From Opisthorchis felineus (Eukaryota; Platyhelminthes; Trematoda; Opisthorchiida; Opisthorchiidae), in NCBI GenBank assembly GCA_004794785.1, contig SJOL01006420.1, forward strand, positions 130,435 to 194,434: DNA of 64,000 nucleotides, in the 5' to 3' direction. Position 1 is the first letter of the stretch. Each line of letters begins with the position of its first letter. The position numbers and the translations under genes were made by a program. The notes beneath the pieces are model-generated. The model saw only the letters and a list, made by a program, of their open reading frames with translations. It had not been told where the DNA came from and made no database searches. Below, one piece after another: positions 38,341 through 47,485 of the stretch.

Positions 38341-39246
38341 CGGTGTGTGGATGCGTTTGTGTGGAATGGGAAGGTCGAATATCTGAGGCAAGCGTTTCCC
38401 CAGTTCGTGTGGGGTCGAAAAAAAACAGATACTAATATAAAACCTACTCTGCTGGACGTATTCAAACTTCCGAGTGATAACGATGTTTTACGCATTTTGA
38501 TGTATAAGGAAGCTGTAGACGCATTGCGACGCCATTAAATGAATGATGAGCATTCACCGGATTTTAATAAGTTCATGATCTTTGCAGGGTATTTCAAGCG
38601 GAAATGTTTAGTAGAGTAAGGCGAACAGATAGATTTTCTGTAAGCTCTCTGGTTCAATGACACGAATTCATATCCAGTCCGTAAATAAATGGACCTGTTT
38701 GTTCTTATTCTTGAAAACTGACAAGATGTTTACTTAACTGACTGCTGTTTGGTCACTGATGAACAACTCATATTACTGAAGTCACCTTGGGTGCGAATCC
38801 TTAAATTAGCACGAAGTTTTGGATGTTTATCGACATCAGAAGGAACAAGTATAGAGATTCCGTCGGCATCTCACTTTTCTCATCTGAATAAACGTTGTCT
38901 TGATACCATGGAGAGCGTTCTGACGGTTGTGGCGTATCGCTTACCACCGTTGGCAATGCTTCAAATTGAGTCGGATGTTAGTTTGTTCATTGCTACTACG
39001 AAATCGTCCTCAGGTAGCTCCGATGCATCCCATCAATGAACTAGTTGATAGGTGCATGCACAGGATTGTCGTATCCTGAGTGAAGTTGTAACACATCAAC
39101 AAGAACTACACGATAAATGGAAGAAATGCTTAAAAACTCCCACGGTAAGGGAGGCACGGTTGACTCTCCCTGCGGAAAGTGATGCTTTAAGGGGGCTCGA
39201 AAAGTGTGGATACGTCTGTGCTCGCATTGTTTCTCACTATAATTGA
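38341..39246 (+). other. Possible exons or decayed coding segment, unknown
   Basis: Three successive plus-strand open segments read like protein. 38341-38538 follows CCTTAG and ends in a stop (key text QAFPQFVWG, LLDVFKLPSDNDVLRILM). 38722-39013 includes LKSPWVRILKLARSFGCL and LTVVAYRLPPLAMLQIESD, and reaches CTCAG|GTAGCT, a weak donor. 39052-39246 includes VVTHQQELHDKWKKCL and ARLTLPAESDALRGLEKCG, with a stop. They lie in different frames, so this could be exons of one gene, the end of a gene plus junk, or a dead gene copy. I recognise no family. Confidence 0.25.
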
Positions 39247-39655
39247 CTTTTCACTCACCATGCATGGCTGTGTAAATGTCGGACTAAGTTTCTCAAAGCA
39301 ATCCATTTACGTGTCTCCGGGGGACGCTGTACGGTTTGATATTTGATTGTACCGGTGTGCGTTCGGTGCTTACAAACAGTCTGAGGGCTTTTCCTGGGTA
39401 GATGCAAGAGTTACTCGAACTCATGGTCATTTTTTCCACTGTCCTATTTTGAGCAAGTCAGGATGTCCTATGAAATTTTACTGAGTTAGGGTGTTTTCGT
39501 TCGCGATACCTTGGTATATTGGGAAGCGATCTTTCTTGTCTGACACCATGTGGAGGGTAATGGCAACAATGCTAACATATGTGCTAGACGGTGCACATAG
39601 TACTGTTATCTGGCGCTTAGCTGACTAAATATGAATTCAAGTCTAATTTGAGCTC

Positions 39656-39831
39656 GCGACAGCTCAGTGGTTAGGGCTCGAACTTACTAACCGGAAGGTC
39701 AGTGTTACAAAATCCAACCTCTGTATCTCGGCTATTCCTGTCCAGGCTTGGGCAACCTGGTAGTATTTCGGCCCTCGTGTTTCCTTCGCGTGACATGGCA
39801 GCTAGGCACCGATAGTGTTAAAGCTGAACTG
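39656..39831 (+). repeat. SINE A copy
   Basis: Box A is kept as CAGCTCAGTGGTTAGGGC. Box B is damaged (GTGTTACAAAATCC). The body GGCTTGGGCAACCTGG and GACATGGCAGCTAGGCAC and the end AAAGCTGAACTG match the 13.7 kb copy. The trinucleotide tail has decayed. Confidence 0.75.
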
Positions 39832-41369
39832 TTTTTAAAGCCAGTATAATCTGTTAGGCTATTTTCTTGTTTTCAGGAGCTATGCTTCAGCTCACCAGAG
39901 TGACCAGATCGGAACAGCGGATCAGTTTTCTCTACCGTCGATTTCTTTTGGATGCTAGATACACCGGCGTCTCAGTGCCGATGGAAACTCGACGACTGCG
40001 TCTATCATTACTGAGTACCAAGTAGGATGAACTCAACCGTGGATTACCGAAGGGATTTCAGCAACCTTACATGCAGTTTTCTTTCAAGTAAACATTGTTG
40101 TTTCTGATAGTTCATTGACTTCAGTTCATTTCAACCTCTTCGTGATAGAGGAGACCACTTTTATTTTCTTTGGGCCATTGCAATCGCCAAGCCGAATTCG
40201 AAGGTGAAAGTAACTGAATGTTGTATCGTACTCCCTCAGGACTGGAAGACCAAGGTGAGATGGGAAAGCTGCTCACATGAAGAGAAGTGGGATGCTGTCA
40301 GCCTCTATTATGTACACACTGGAACGAAACTACCGTCTGTGAAGTGGGACACATCTAAAGGTTGACTGGCAACCAGGACTATATTGATCAGAAACCTCCC
40401 GAAAGGTCTTGGGTGCTGCTATGCAGGGAGTCAGTGACATTCATTGATGTACACGACACACTAGAGGGAAACATCACGACCAGTCACAGAGAAGCTCCAT
40501 GAATAATCAAACATCATTCTTTTTTATCAGACATTGGAAGGTGTATAGCACATTCTGTTCTAACCGCAGTCTTCTTGGGAACATCCTTCTTGTGAGTAAC
40601 ACTGTGAGCACTTGCCATGGAGTCACCTTCAACACCTATGATCCTCCAAAACAGAATTTTTCACATCGATCCTACTTGTACCGTCGTTTTTCCCACAGAC
40701 CACATACATCACTATGTAGACCAGAGCAGAAGCGCTCCTGCTCCAACATTCATTTATACGTCACTTTGTTCATCACATTAAGTGCCACTTTTGAAGGAAT
40801 GTGGCGGTGAACGATGCGCCACTGACACAAGTCAGTTTTTTATGCTAGCGGTGATTCCCATACTGTCTGTTTTGGCGATCCATCTTCTTGGGCATGTTTT
40901 CGATTAGTTCACTGTTTGGTGGAATTATGATTGCGTTTTTCAACTACTAATCGATTCGATGGTGGTCATGTAAACGAGTCTGTTGGTTTCCCTGAGTGCA
41001 TAGCACCGATCCATGTGTTATTTACAACATACACGTATTTCATCACCTACGGCGTCTCATTCAGTCAGTTTATGATGAGAAGACTGGCTACCAGGCCATG
41101 TGTTAACTAGACCAGTCCAATAGGCAAACGAGAACTCGGTTTAAATAGGAGCGAAATTCCTCCACAACTCACGCATTCGTAGAGTGCACCTTCCTTTTGT
41201 TGGGTGTCGCATGAATGTGTCTCTGGGTCCTACTGTTCACTGGGGCACCAGACTGCGGTGCAAGCGTGTTTCTTCAACTGCACCCGACGTCCTTTACCCG
41301 TCCTGCATGTGTAGAGGACGATGTCATGAATCACATTGTCGGCGGAACACCTAAGCGGGCATTTATGTT
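39832..41369. other. Unassigned stretch, no gene recognised
   Basis: Only short open frames, for example 40499-40810 plus, with no domain seen. No shared repeat. Confidence 0.4.
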
Positions 41370-41640
41370 ATCAGTTGTAGGTGGTTGCAGGATTTATAGA
41401 ATTCACCGACACATTACTATCCTTTGAACAGTTCTCCTCCTGACAGGGCGCAATTATTCTGGTGAGTCAACACCAAAGGAGAGGGAAGCACTGGACTAGC
41501 TCTTATTAGAGCTCATCAGCAGTGCAATTCCTCGGCCATGCTGAGATTTGAAATCCGGACCATCTGGCGTGAGTGGTGAGGTTGCCACTACTCCGCAAGC
41601 GCAAGCTCCTGAATTACCACGTCTAAACGATGTGACTGGT
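41370..41640 (-). repeat. SINE B copy, most complete
   Basis: On the minus strand: CGTGGTAATTCAGGAGC, GCGGAGTAGTGGCAACC (box A), GATTTCAAATCTCAGC (box B, drifted), GAGCTCTAATAAGAGCTAGT, CCAGTGCTTCCCTCTCC, GGTGTTGACTCACCAGAATA, and a tail GTGAATTCTATAAATCCTGC and CACCTACAACTGATAAC. It gives the best view of the element, about 270 bp. Confidence 0.7.
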
Positions 41641-43214
41641 CTGCCCGATGATCCGTCCTGGCCATGCCGATCGACTAACCCGCCTCTTAAGATATTCCAG
41701 TTAGACAGGTCCAGGGCACCTGAAACCTGTTGGACACTTATTTCCACGTTCCTCTGTGGATACTCTTGATGGTGTCACTTCCCATGGGATAATTCGATTA
41801 GCCTGAAAGCAACGTCCGGCCTCTGTTTATCCGTTTTCTGGTGGGATCCTACCACAATGTGACCTGGTTAGCGCCGCATCATATGGTACTGTTGTGCGTT
41901 CAACTCCAAGCACAAATGGAGGAGGAATTTTTCGCAGCATCAGATTTATCACGTGAGGTTGACTAGTTCCAATATCACGGCCGTTTCAGACTGCATGACT
42001 TTACGGACCACGTAAAATTCAACCAGTGGCGTTGCCTGTATAGTTTGTTACGGTGGTCAACTCATCTTTGTGTTGATCTGTATGACCATAACATACGTGA
42101 ATATTCTGGAGATTTTACACCGGCCTTTGACATATTTCGGTTGACTGTCTGAGCCGAGTACTTTAGTTGGTTGCCCAAATCCTCCTCCTAGTTAGGCTTG
42201 GATAACTTAGTAGTAGCATGCGCACTGAAGAAGGTAACTTCCTGCTATACTAGCCGCAGCGCAGTGATGTTAGACTGGACGCGTATTCGTTCCATCACCA
42301 ACCGTGAAGACATCTGTACGCGGCTGGATCGGTGTCAGACTCAATGGGCAAGTTGTCCTCATATTCAGTAGAACTAACCTGGAATTGCATGCGTAAAAAT
42401 CTCTCTTGTATCATTTTAGTTGCTTCCCACGGAAACTCCTATGGTGAGACCGAGGTCATGAACCGTTACAATATGACCTACTTCTTCATGCCTGTGTAAC
42501 TTCTTTGGTTAATTTTACTGTTTGTGATTTATTTCGCTACACCCCCCACGAGACCAACGAGTTCGCATTGATTTCTTTTCAAAGATCTGCCAGGAAACCG
42601 GTTGCCCGAGTTTCGGGGCAGACGGGGAAGCAATCAGCAAGACCTTTCCCGATTAGCACACTGGGAAGTGTTGAATGTTGGTTAAAAGATCTTGTCAGTG
42701 AGTGTCAATACCTCAATACTCAGGCCGATGGGTTGGCAGGATCTAAAATCATTTTGATTGGGTTTGAGATCTTGATCTCCCGGATCAGGGCATTCCAGTT
42801 GATGCTTCTTCTTGGATGTTATTAGTAAATTTTGTTGGTCTGTGTGGGTTTGCAAGCAGGGGGGGGGTGAGATTGATTCGACTATGTATTTCAGATCAGA
42901 GCTACTTCTGTTGATGCCTCCTCTCCCTCGCATACAACACCATCTCTACTGATCTAGAACCGTTTTTCAAACATTCGCCAGTTATACACCTTCTGAACGT
43001 AGGATATTCGGCGATTTCCGCTGCCTTGGTCACCGGTCGCTGTGGCGTGAACTGCAGTCTCCGCCTCAAAACTTTACCATTTTCTAAAACCACTTTGTGC
43101 CCCGCCGTAAGCACTAGATATTATTGTGCGATTGTGTACCAAACCTTTCTGAAACGATGACTTCACAATCGGTTCAAAACTTTTTCTAGTTAACTGAAAA
43201 TTTATCAAACCTCT
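41641..43214. other. Unassigned stretch, no gene recognised
   Basis: A run of 9 G lies at 42859-42867. Open frames at 42505-42825 (plus) and 42682-42933 (minus) overlap each other and show no domain. Confidence 0.4.
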
Positions 43215-43310
43215 TGACGAAATATGCTACTCATAAGGTTACTGAAACTCTTCGACAGCCCACAACAGGTTTCGCCCTTCTTGAGGATTATCACCAATTC
43301 TTTATTTAAA
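43215..43310 (-). ncRNA. Degenerate hammerhead, 3' member of a tandem pair
   Basis: On the minus strand: GGTGATAATCC for the core and stem II start, TCAAGAAGGGCGAAAC, CTGTT then GTGGGC (stem-I 3' arm), CTGTCGAAGAG and CCTTATGAGTAG. Core positions C3 and G8 and the cleavage triplet have drifted, so it is probably inactive. The predicted cut point is at 43264/43263. Confidence 0.5.
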
Positions 43311-43439
43311 TTACGTAGTTGATGAGGATCGAGCAAGTTGATAATACTGATATGCCCTATGAGTGCTCCAGAAAAACCTCATGGCAACGTAAATAAGAGG
43401 GGCGAATTCGATCTATGTTCTTCTGTTTGAGGCCGTGCT

Positions 43440-43570
43440 GTGAACAGAAGAGCGCGAGGGAACACTCCTCACAAGATTTCTGAAAAGCCCTCGACAGCTC
43501 ACGGCCGGTTTCACCCTTCTTGGGACTAATCAGGTAGGCACAGTCCTCGAGTTTCCATCAATTTTATGTT
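43440..43570 (-). ncRNA. Hammerhead motif, 5' member of a tandem pair
   Basis: On the minus strand: GAAACTCGAGGACTGTGCC, then stem-I 5' arm GCCTAC, CTGATTA (consensus CTGATGA, G8 changed to T), stem II GTCCC and GGGT around AAGAA, GAAA, CCGGCC (U16.1 changed to C) and GTGAGC. Architecture is clear, but two key bases are lost. The predicted cut point at 43503/43502 is 239 bases from that of the next copy. Confidence 0.55.
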
Positions 43571-44049
43571 TTACTTGAGCACTGTTCGCTCAAGGGAATA
43601 TACAGCGATATCTCGAATATCATACCAACTGAAATATGAGACAGCACATCCAGCTGAAGAGTATCCTGAAAACGAGAGATTCAGCTGGGTCTGCCGTTAA
43701 AACCAAATGAGAAGAGAATGAGGTTTTCGATCGGGCTTTTGTCCTCTAGGTGTATCGGTCTGTGCCGAAAAGCCGTGAACCTTATCAAAGTGGTCCAGTA
43801 ATTTTAGTCGAGGTAACGGACAAGTGAGAAAACAATGTCGGCGTTTGAATGTTCGTAAACGTGAGAACGGTCCCCTTGCAGTTTATAACAACACAAAGTC
43901 GATGCATATCCCTTTGTCTCCTCTTGGAATGAAGTCTATCATTTTGAAACGCCCACGCTTAAAATTAAAAAAACGCTGAGGACATGATGGGAAATAACAA
44001 ATCATGAAAAAGTAGAAGCACTGCAAAGCCAGAAAACCACAGGAGAATT
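43571..44049. other. 3' flank of the membrane protein gene
   Basis: AT-rich sequence with no gene recognised and no clear AATAAA signal on the minus strand. Confidence 0.4.
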
Positions 44050-44787
44050 CTAGTCTGTTTTCAAACGAACTGGGCGTTCGGAAGGACAATGCTCACTAGC
44101 CTTGAATATGTCCATAGTGACAAGTACACCAGCAAATATGATAAACGTGTTGAGCAATAAATGCGAATGGAGCCAGAATTCGCTACCATTCCTTGTCCAG
44201 TAGGAAAAATTGCTATCACGGAAGAACAACTGAACGGTCAATGACGACAGAGTGAGCCAGTCGGCCAGACGAAATAAAAGTTGGTCGGCACGGTGGTCAT
44301 GATTAGGTACCGCACTTCTAGTGATCAAGAGCGGAAACGCATAGAGTACACTGGCCACACAAAAGCCAAGGCATAAAGAAAAACTAACAAACGGTTCAAG
44401 GCATACAAAAAGAGGCCATGTTGAGGAGTGCTCTATCAATTGGGTCTCGCGATCGATGTGTATTAGGTTGGTGGGAAGAGATAGAAGACCTGTCAGAGCC
44501 GTAAACACGGATAGTAGACTCAAACCAAGAGTATACTGTGAAGTGGTGTACTTGTGGACAAACTCGGAGGACGACACAGATGGGCTTGATTGTTTTATGC
44601 CAAGAATGCGTAAGTAAACGGCAGCAGAGGCTAGGCTTCTCAGAGCGACCCGAGCTCGAAGCCACCTAGGATAGGCCAATGTTGATTGGAATGCGTACAA
44701 GTAACCGAGGTGCAGTTGAATTGCGGTTAGTGCATACAGTGAAGCCCGTGCAAGAAAGCGTGCGGACAAACCGGTAGATCCAATCAT
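44050..44787 (-). CDS. Multi-pass membrane protein, unknown family
   Basis: One uninterrupted frame of 245 codons starting at ATG, with an in-frame stop about 60 bases upstream. That length is unusual here, where most frames are under 100 codons. Hydrophobic segments are at about residues 14-34, 86-107, 125-156 (one long or two short), 172-190 and 208-228, so five or six passes. The end of the first segment is followed by a basic loop (RWLRARVALR), and the C-terminal tail is charged (SERPVRLKTD). A motif HSHLLLNTFIIFAG occurs in the last pass. I recognise no family; it could be a transmembrane protein of the many small TMEM groups. It is likely a real single-exon gene or a large last exon: CTGCAACAG just upstream could be an acceptor that extends it. 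Confidence 0.6.
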   Translation of the reverse strand: MIGSTGLSARFLARASLYALTAIQLHLGYLYAFQSTLAYPRWLRARVALRSLASAAVYLRILGIKQSSPSVSSSEFVHKYTTSQYTLGLSLLSVFTALTGLLSLPTNLIHIDRETQLIEHSSTWPLFVCLEPFVSFSLCLGFCVASVLYAFPLLITRSAVPNHDHRADQLLFRLADWLTLSSLTVQLFFRDSNFSYWTRNGSEFWLHSHLLLNTFIIFAGVLVTMDIFKASEHCPSERPVRLKTD

Positions 44788-45410
44788 GCCAACAGCAGCC
44801 TGTTGCAGGATGGGAAAGGAAAGTGAACATAAAGAATCAGTTATTCAGGAAAGAACCGCAAAACGACATCTAGGTGTTGGAAACAGGAAAGAGTAATCGC
44901 TGCTGCAAAGTTCATTTGTCATACCTCACGATCATCAGCTCGGTGATAAAACGTGGACACGGATTGTCGACCACATTTTTCGTTCTTTTTCGGGTAGTCA
45001 CGCATTGCATAATGTTCAGACATATTGTATCTGGACCGAACAGGGTCCAGATGATCTCAAACACAACTAAGGTACTTCCAGTCGATGCGCATGATACAAA
45101 GTTGGACGGATGGGGCGTAGGTTGAACGTGACCAGCTGGTAGGAGGGTTAAAAAGCGTGGCTTACAAAATGCGAATGAGCGTGTTCTAGACGCGTTTTTC
45201 AAACTCCTGAAGAGTATTAGAATGAAACACTCGATAGACCGTTATAGTGAGACGTCACAAAACTTGCAGGATACACAAGGAGTAAACCAACGTCAGGTTG
45301 ACATGGAGAACAGATAAAGCAAACACACACTCCAATGACGAAGTTGTCGACTAGGAAGCCCGGAAACATCACAAACGAGAGATTCAGCTGGGTTCCAGGT
45401 GAGTCTCTCT
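44788..45410. other. 5' flank of the membrane protein gene
   Basis: Overlapping short frames on both strands (44874-45125 plus, 44912-45202 minus) are likely chance. No promoter motif is clear. Confidence 0.4.
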
Positions 45411-45414
45411 CAAA

Positions 45415-45600
45415 ACCAAATTTGTTTGCAAATGAGTGTATTTCGCTAATTTCGTGCAATTTGGTTTCAAGAAGAACATAAGGTTGACGGAAACTCGAGG
45501 ACTGCGCCTACCTGATGAGCCCCAAGAAGGGAGAAACCGGTCGTGGGCTGTCGGGGAATTTTCAGTAACCTTATGAGTAGTGCATTACGAAGCCCACATC
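45415..45600 (+). repeat. Repeat D element carrying a hammerhead ribozyme
   Basis: The flanking blocks match the 29.7 kb copy: TTTCGTGCAATTTGG, TTTCAAGAAGAACATAAGG, TTGACGGAAACTCGAGGACT before the ribozyme, and TTTTCAGTAACCTTATGAG, TAGTGCATTACG after it. The same blocks flank the 3.1 and 43 kb copies. It lies 480 bases before a Penelope-like coding fragment in the same orientation. Confidence 0.6.
45506..45548 (+). ncRNA. Hammerhead ribozyme (type I-like)
   Basis: All parts are present in order. Stem-I 5' arm GCCTAC (45506-45511); core CTGATGA (45512-45518); stem II GCCC/GGGA around CAAGAA (45519-45532); core GAAA (45533-45536); CCGG as a minimal, self-complementary stem III; cleavage triplet GTC ending at 45542; stem-I 3' arm GTGGGC (45543-45548). 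Stem I pairs over all 6 positions (one G-U). The only flaw is A instead of C at 11.1, giving a G-A pair at the base of stem II. A CCGG stem III with no loop implies that two molecules pair to act as a dimer, as reported for short-stem-III hammerheads in animal retroelements. It would cut its RNA after 45542. Confidence 0.75.
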
Positions 45601-46029
45601 TTATTCTCCGCGTCATCTTGAGCTTACGCTTCAACAGCACACATGGAACGGGGAAGTTGCGGCCAGGTAAATCGTGGCGCGTGCACTCAATCCCAATAGG
45701 CAAGTGAGAGAAGACAATGTACCGACTAAACAAGCCACACACATCTAAGCTAGCAAGGCAAATATATTCATGCCCAATCGAAAAACGAGCCACTGTGTGC
45801 TACCCATTGCTTTGCAAAACGTCGCAGCCGCTGTTCGTAAAATCATACTTTCTCAAGTCATACAGTTGTAAAGGTTAGGGCAACAGTGTCTTACACAGTT
45901 GACAGCAAAATAACGCAGAAAATCACCACTGGTTATTTGTCAAACGACATATAGTTCAAGACACCAACAATGAGATCCAAATGAACTTGCTTCAGTAAGG
46001 CCCACACATCAATCAAATTCACTTCGGAA
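45601..46029. other. Unassigned stretch between ribozyme repeat and PLE2
   Basis: Minus-strand frame 45467-45793 overlaps repeat D and is not credible. No gene recognised. Confidence 0.4.
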
Positions 46030-46470
46030 GAAACCAACAATTATTTCCACTTCCTAGATGTTCGCCTTGAACGGCGTCACGGTGGTACAAAGAGACCTTC
46101 AGTGTCTACATGGTCAAGGCAGTACACCTACTTTGCTAGCTTCGTTCCACTAGAACAAAAACGCAACCCGTTTCACACCTTATTAATAGAGCAAGGGAAA
46201 TCTTTTCTGAAGACACAGTGGGACAAGGGTTCTGAACTCTCTCCAACGTTCTAAGAGACAACGGATTTCCAGATAGTTTTATTAGGAAACATGCTGATAG
46301 AGAAGAACCCAGGGCTGCTATCGTCACAGTCGAAAAACATTTGCATTAGCCTTCCGTTTAAGAGTGACGTATCGACTGACCTACTGAGCAGGTTTCACAC
46401 CAGTCTGAGTTGGGGTTTGCCCTACCACAACACTTCGAACTTGATTCACGAGCAAATGTCTATGTTCCGG
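46030..46470 (+). mobile_element. Penelope-like element fragment (PLE2)
   Basis: On the plus strand: YFHFLDVRLERRHGG, SRQYTYFASFVPLEQKRNPF, then in another frame LSNVLRDNGFPDSFIRKH, then ISLPFKSDVSTDLLSRF. FLDV, Q-Y-TxFxSFxPLxQKRN and NGFPxSFI are the end of the RT core and the following domain of Penelope-like elements. The upstream RT is missing and at least two frameshifts are present. I see no GIY-YIG domain downstream to 47 kb. Confidence 0.65.
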
Positions 46471-47310
46471 TAGTCTCAAAAGCAGACTACATGTCCGCGC
46501 TAAAGACGTCAGGAGATACCCCTTGCCACTGTGCTGCGGAATGTAGTGAACGTACGATGAGGCAGCTGACCTAAAAAATAAGGTAATATGGCCAACGATA
46601 ACCAGTTTAGTCGTTCGACATCTAGCAGGCAGGGCGCACAGTGTGATGTTCAGTCTTCGTATTGTTTGCAAGGAGCCCATCAATCAACCTGGACCGGTGA
46701 AGCACCACAAACTGCAATGGTTGAGGCTATCGCCATTGGATATTGCAGCCCGGCTCTTCGTTGGCAAAAGCGCTTTGTACGTGTGTTGGACATACCATAG
46801 TCCCGTTGTGCTGAACACAACCACAACACAATGTAAACTGGTACCCCCGGTCATCCTATTAGTGGTGTGAACTAGATATCTCTTGACAAATAGCTAGTGC
46901 CGTTTTTCCCTTGTTTTCTGCGTCCACTGTGCTTAGTACACCGACAACAAGTTCGTCAGCCCATATTTGTCTTTCACCCGGTGGGAGTTTTCGGAAGCTC
47001 AGACTCATTTAGCTCGTACGGACGACTTAGCTACACAGTGGTTCTTTGCAATAAATCTGAACGGTGAACCCCCTGCGAGAATGGACAACCTGTAGTCGGC
47101 ACTCCGTGATGATCTCGCCAGAGAACAAGTGTGTGATGAATGCGGAATAATCCAAAAATGTTGGCTCTCAGAAGAGGATGATAAGATAATGAGATTGTAT
47201 ACCACTAACCCCCCCCCCCTGTACGGAGGCCAGCCGTCCCTAATAACCGAACATCACATCATTTGGACAGATGTGTCACGTGCAGGCTACGGACCAAACG
47301 AAGGCATGTC
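46471..47310. other. Unassigned stretch
   Basis: Follows PLE2 and may include its worn 3' part. The plus frame 47129-47314 has CDECGIIQKCW, but the two cysteines alone do not support a call. A run of 11 C lies at 47209-47219. Confidence 0.35.
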
Positions 47311-47485
47311 CTAATTGGTCAGAAGGCCAGCCAATCTGGATCGAGCATCCTTAGCTCGACGCTTCTCGCCCCCTCAGGGAGATTCCAGCACGACCTTGTA
47401 GAACATTCTGTGATCACCCTATAAATACAGCTGCAGTAATCGTCCTTTGTCTCCATAAAGGGCTGTCTGAAGCTACCGTGCCTTT
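47311..47485 (+). repeat. LTR-like segment, copy 1
   Basis: Shared with 55.8 kb: GCCAATCTGGATCGAGCA, CCCTCAGGGAGATTC, CCCTATAAATACAGCTGCAG with TATAAATA at 47420-47427, then TTTGTCTCCATAAAGGGCTG and GAAGCTACC. A TATA box followed by such a downstream region is what an LTR promoter looks like. No paired LTR or pol gene was found, so it may be a solo LTR fragment or another promoter-bearing repeat. Confidence 0.4.
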
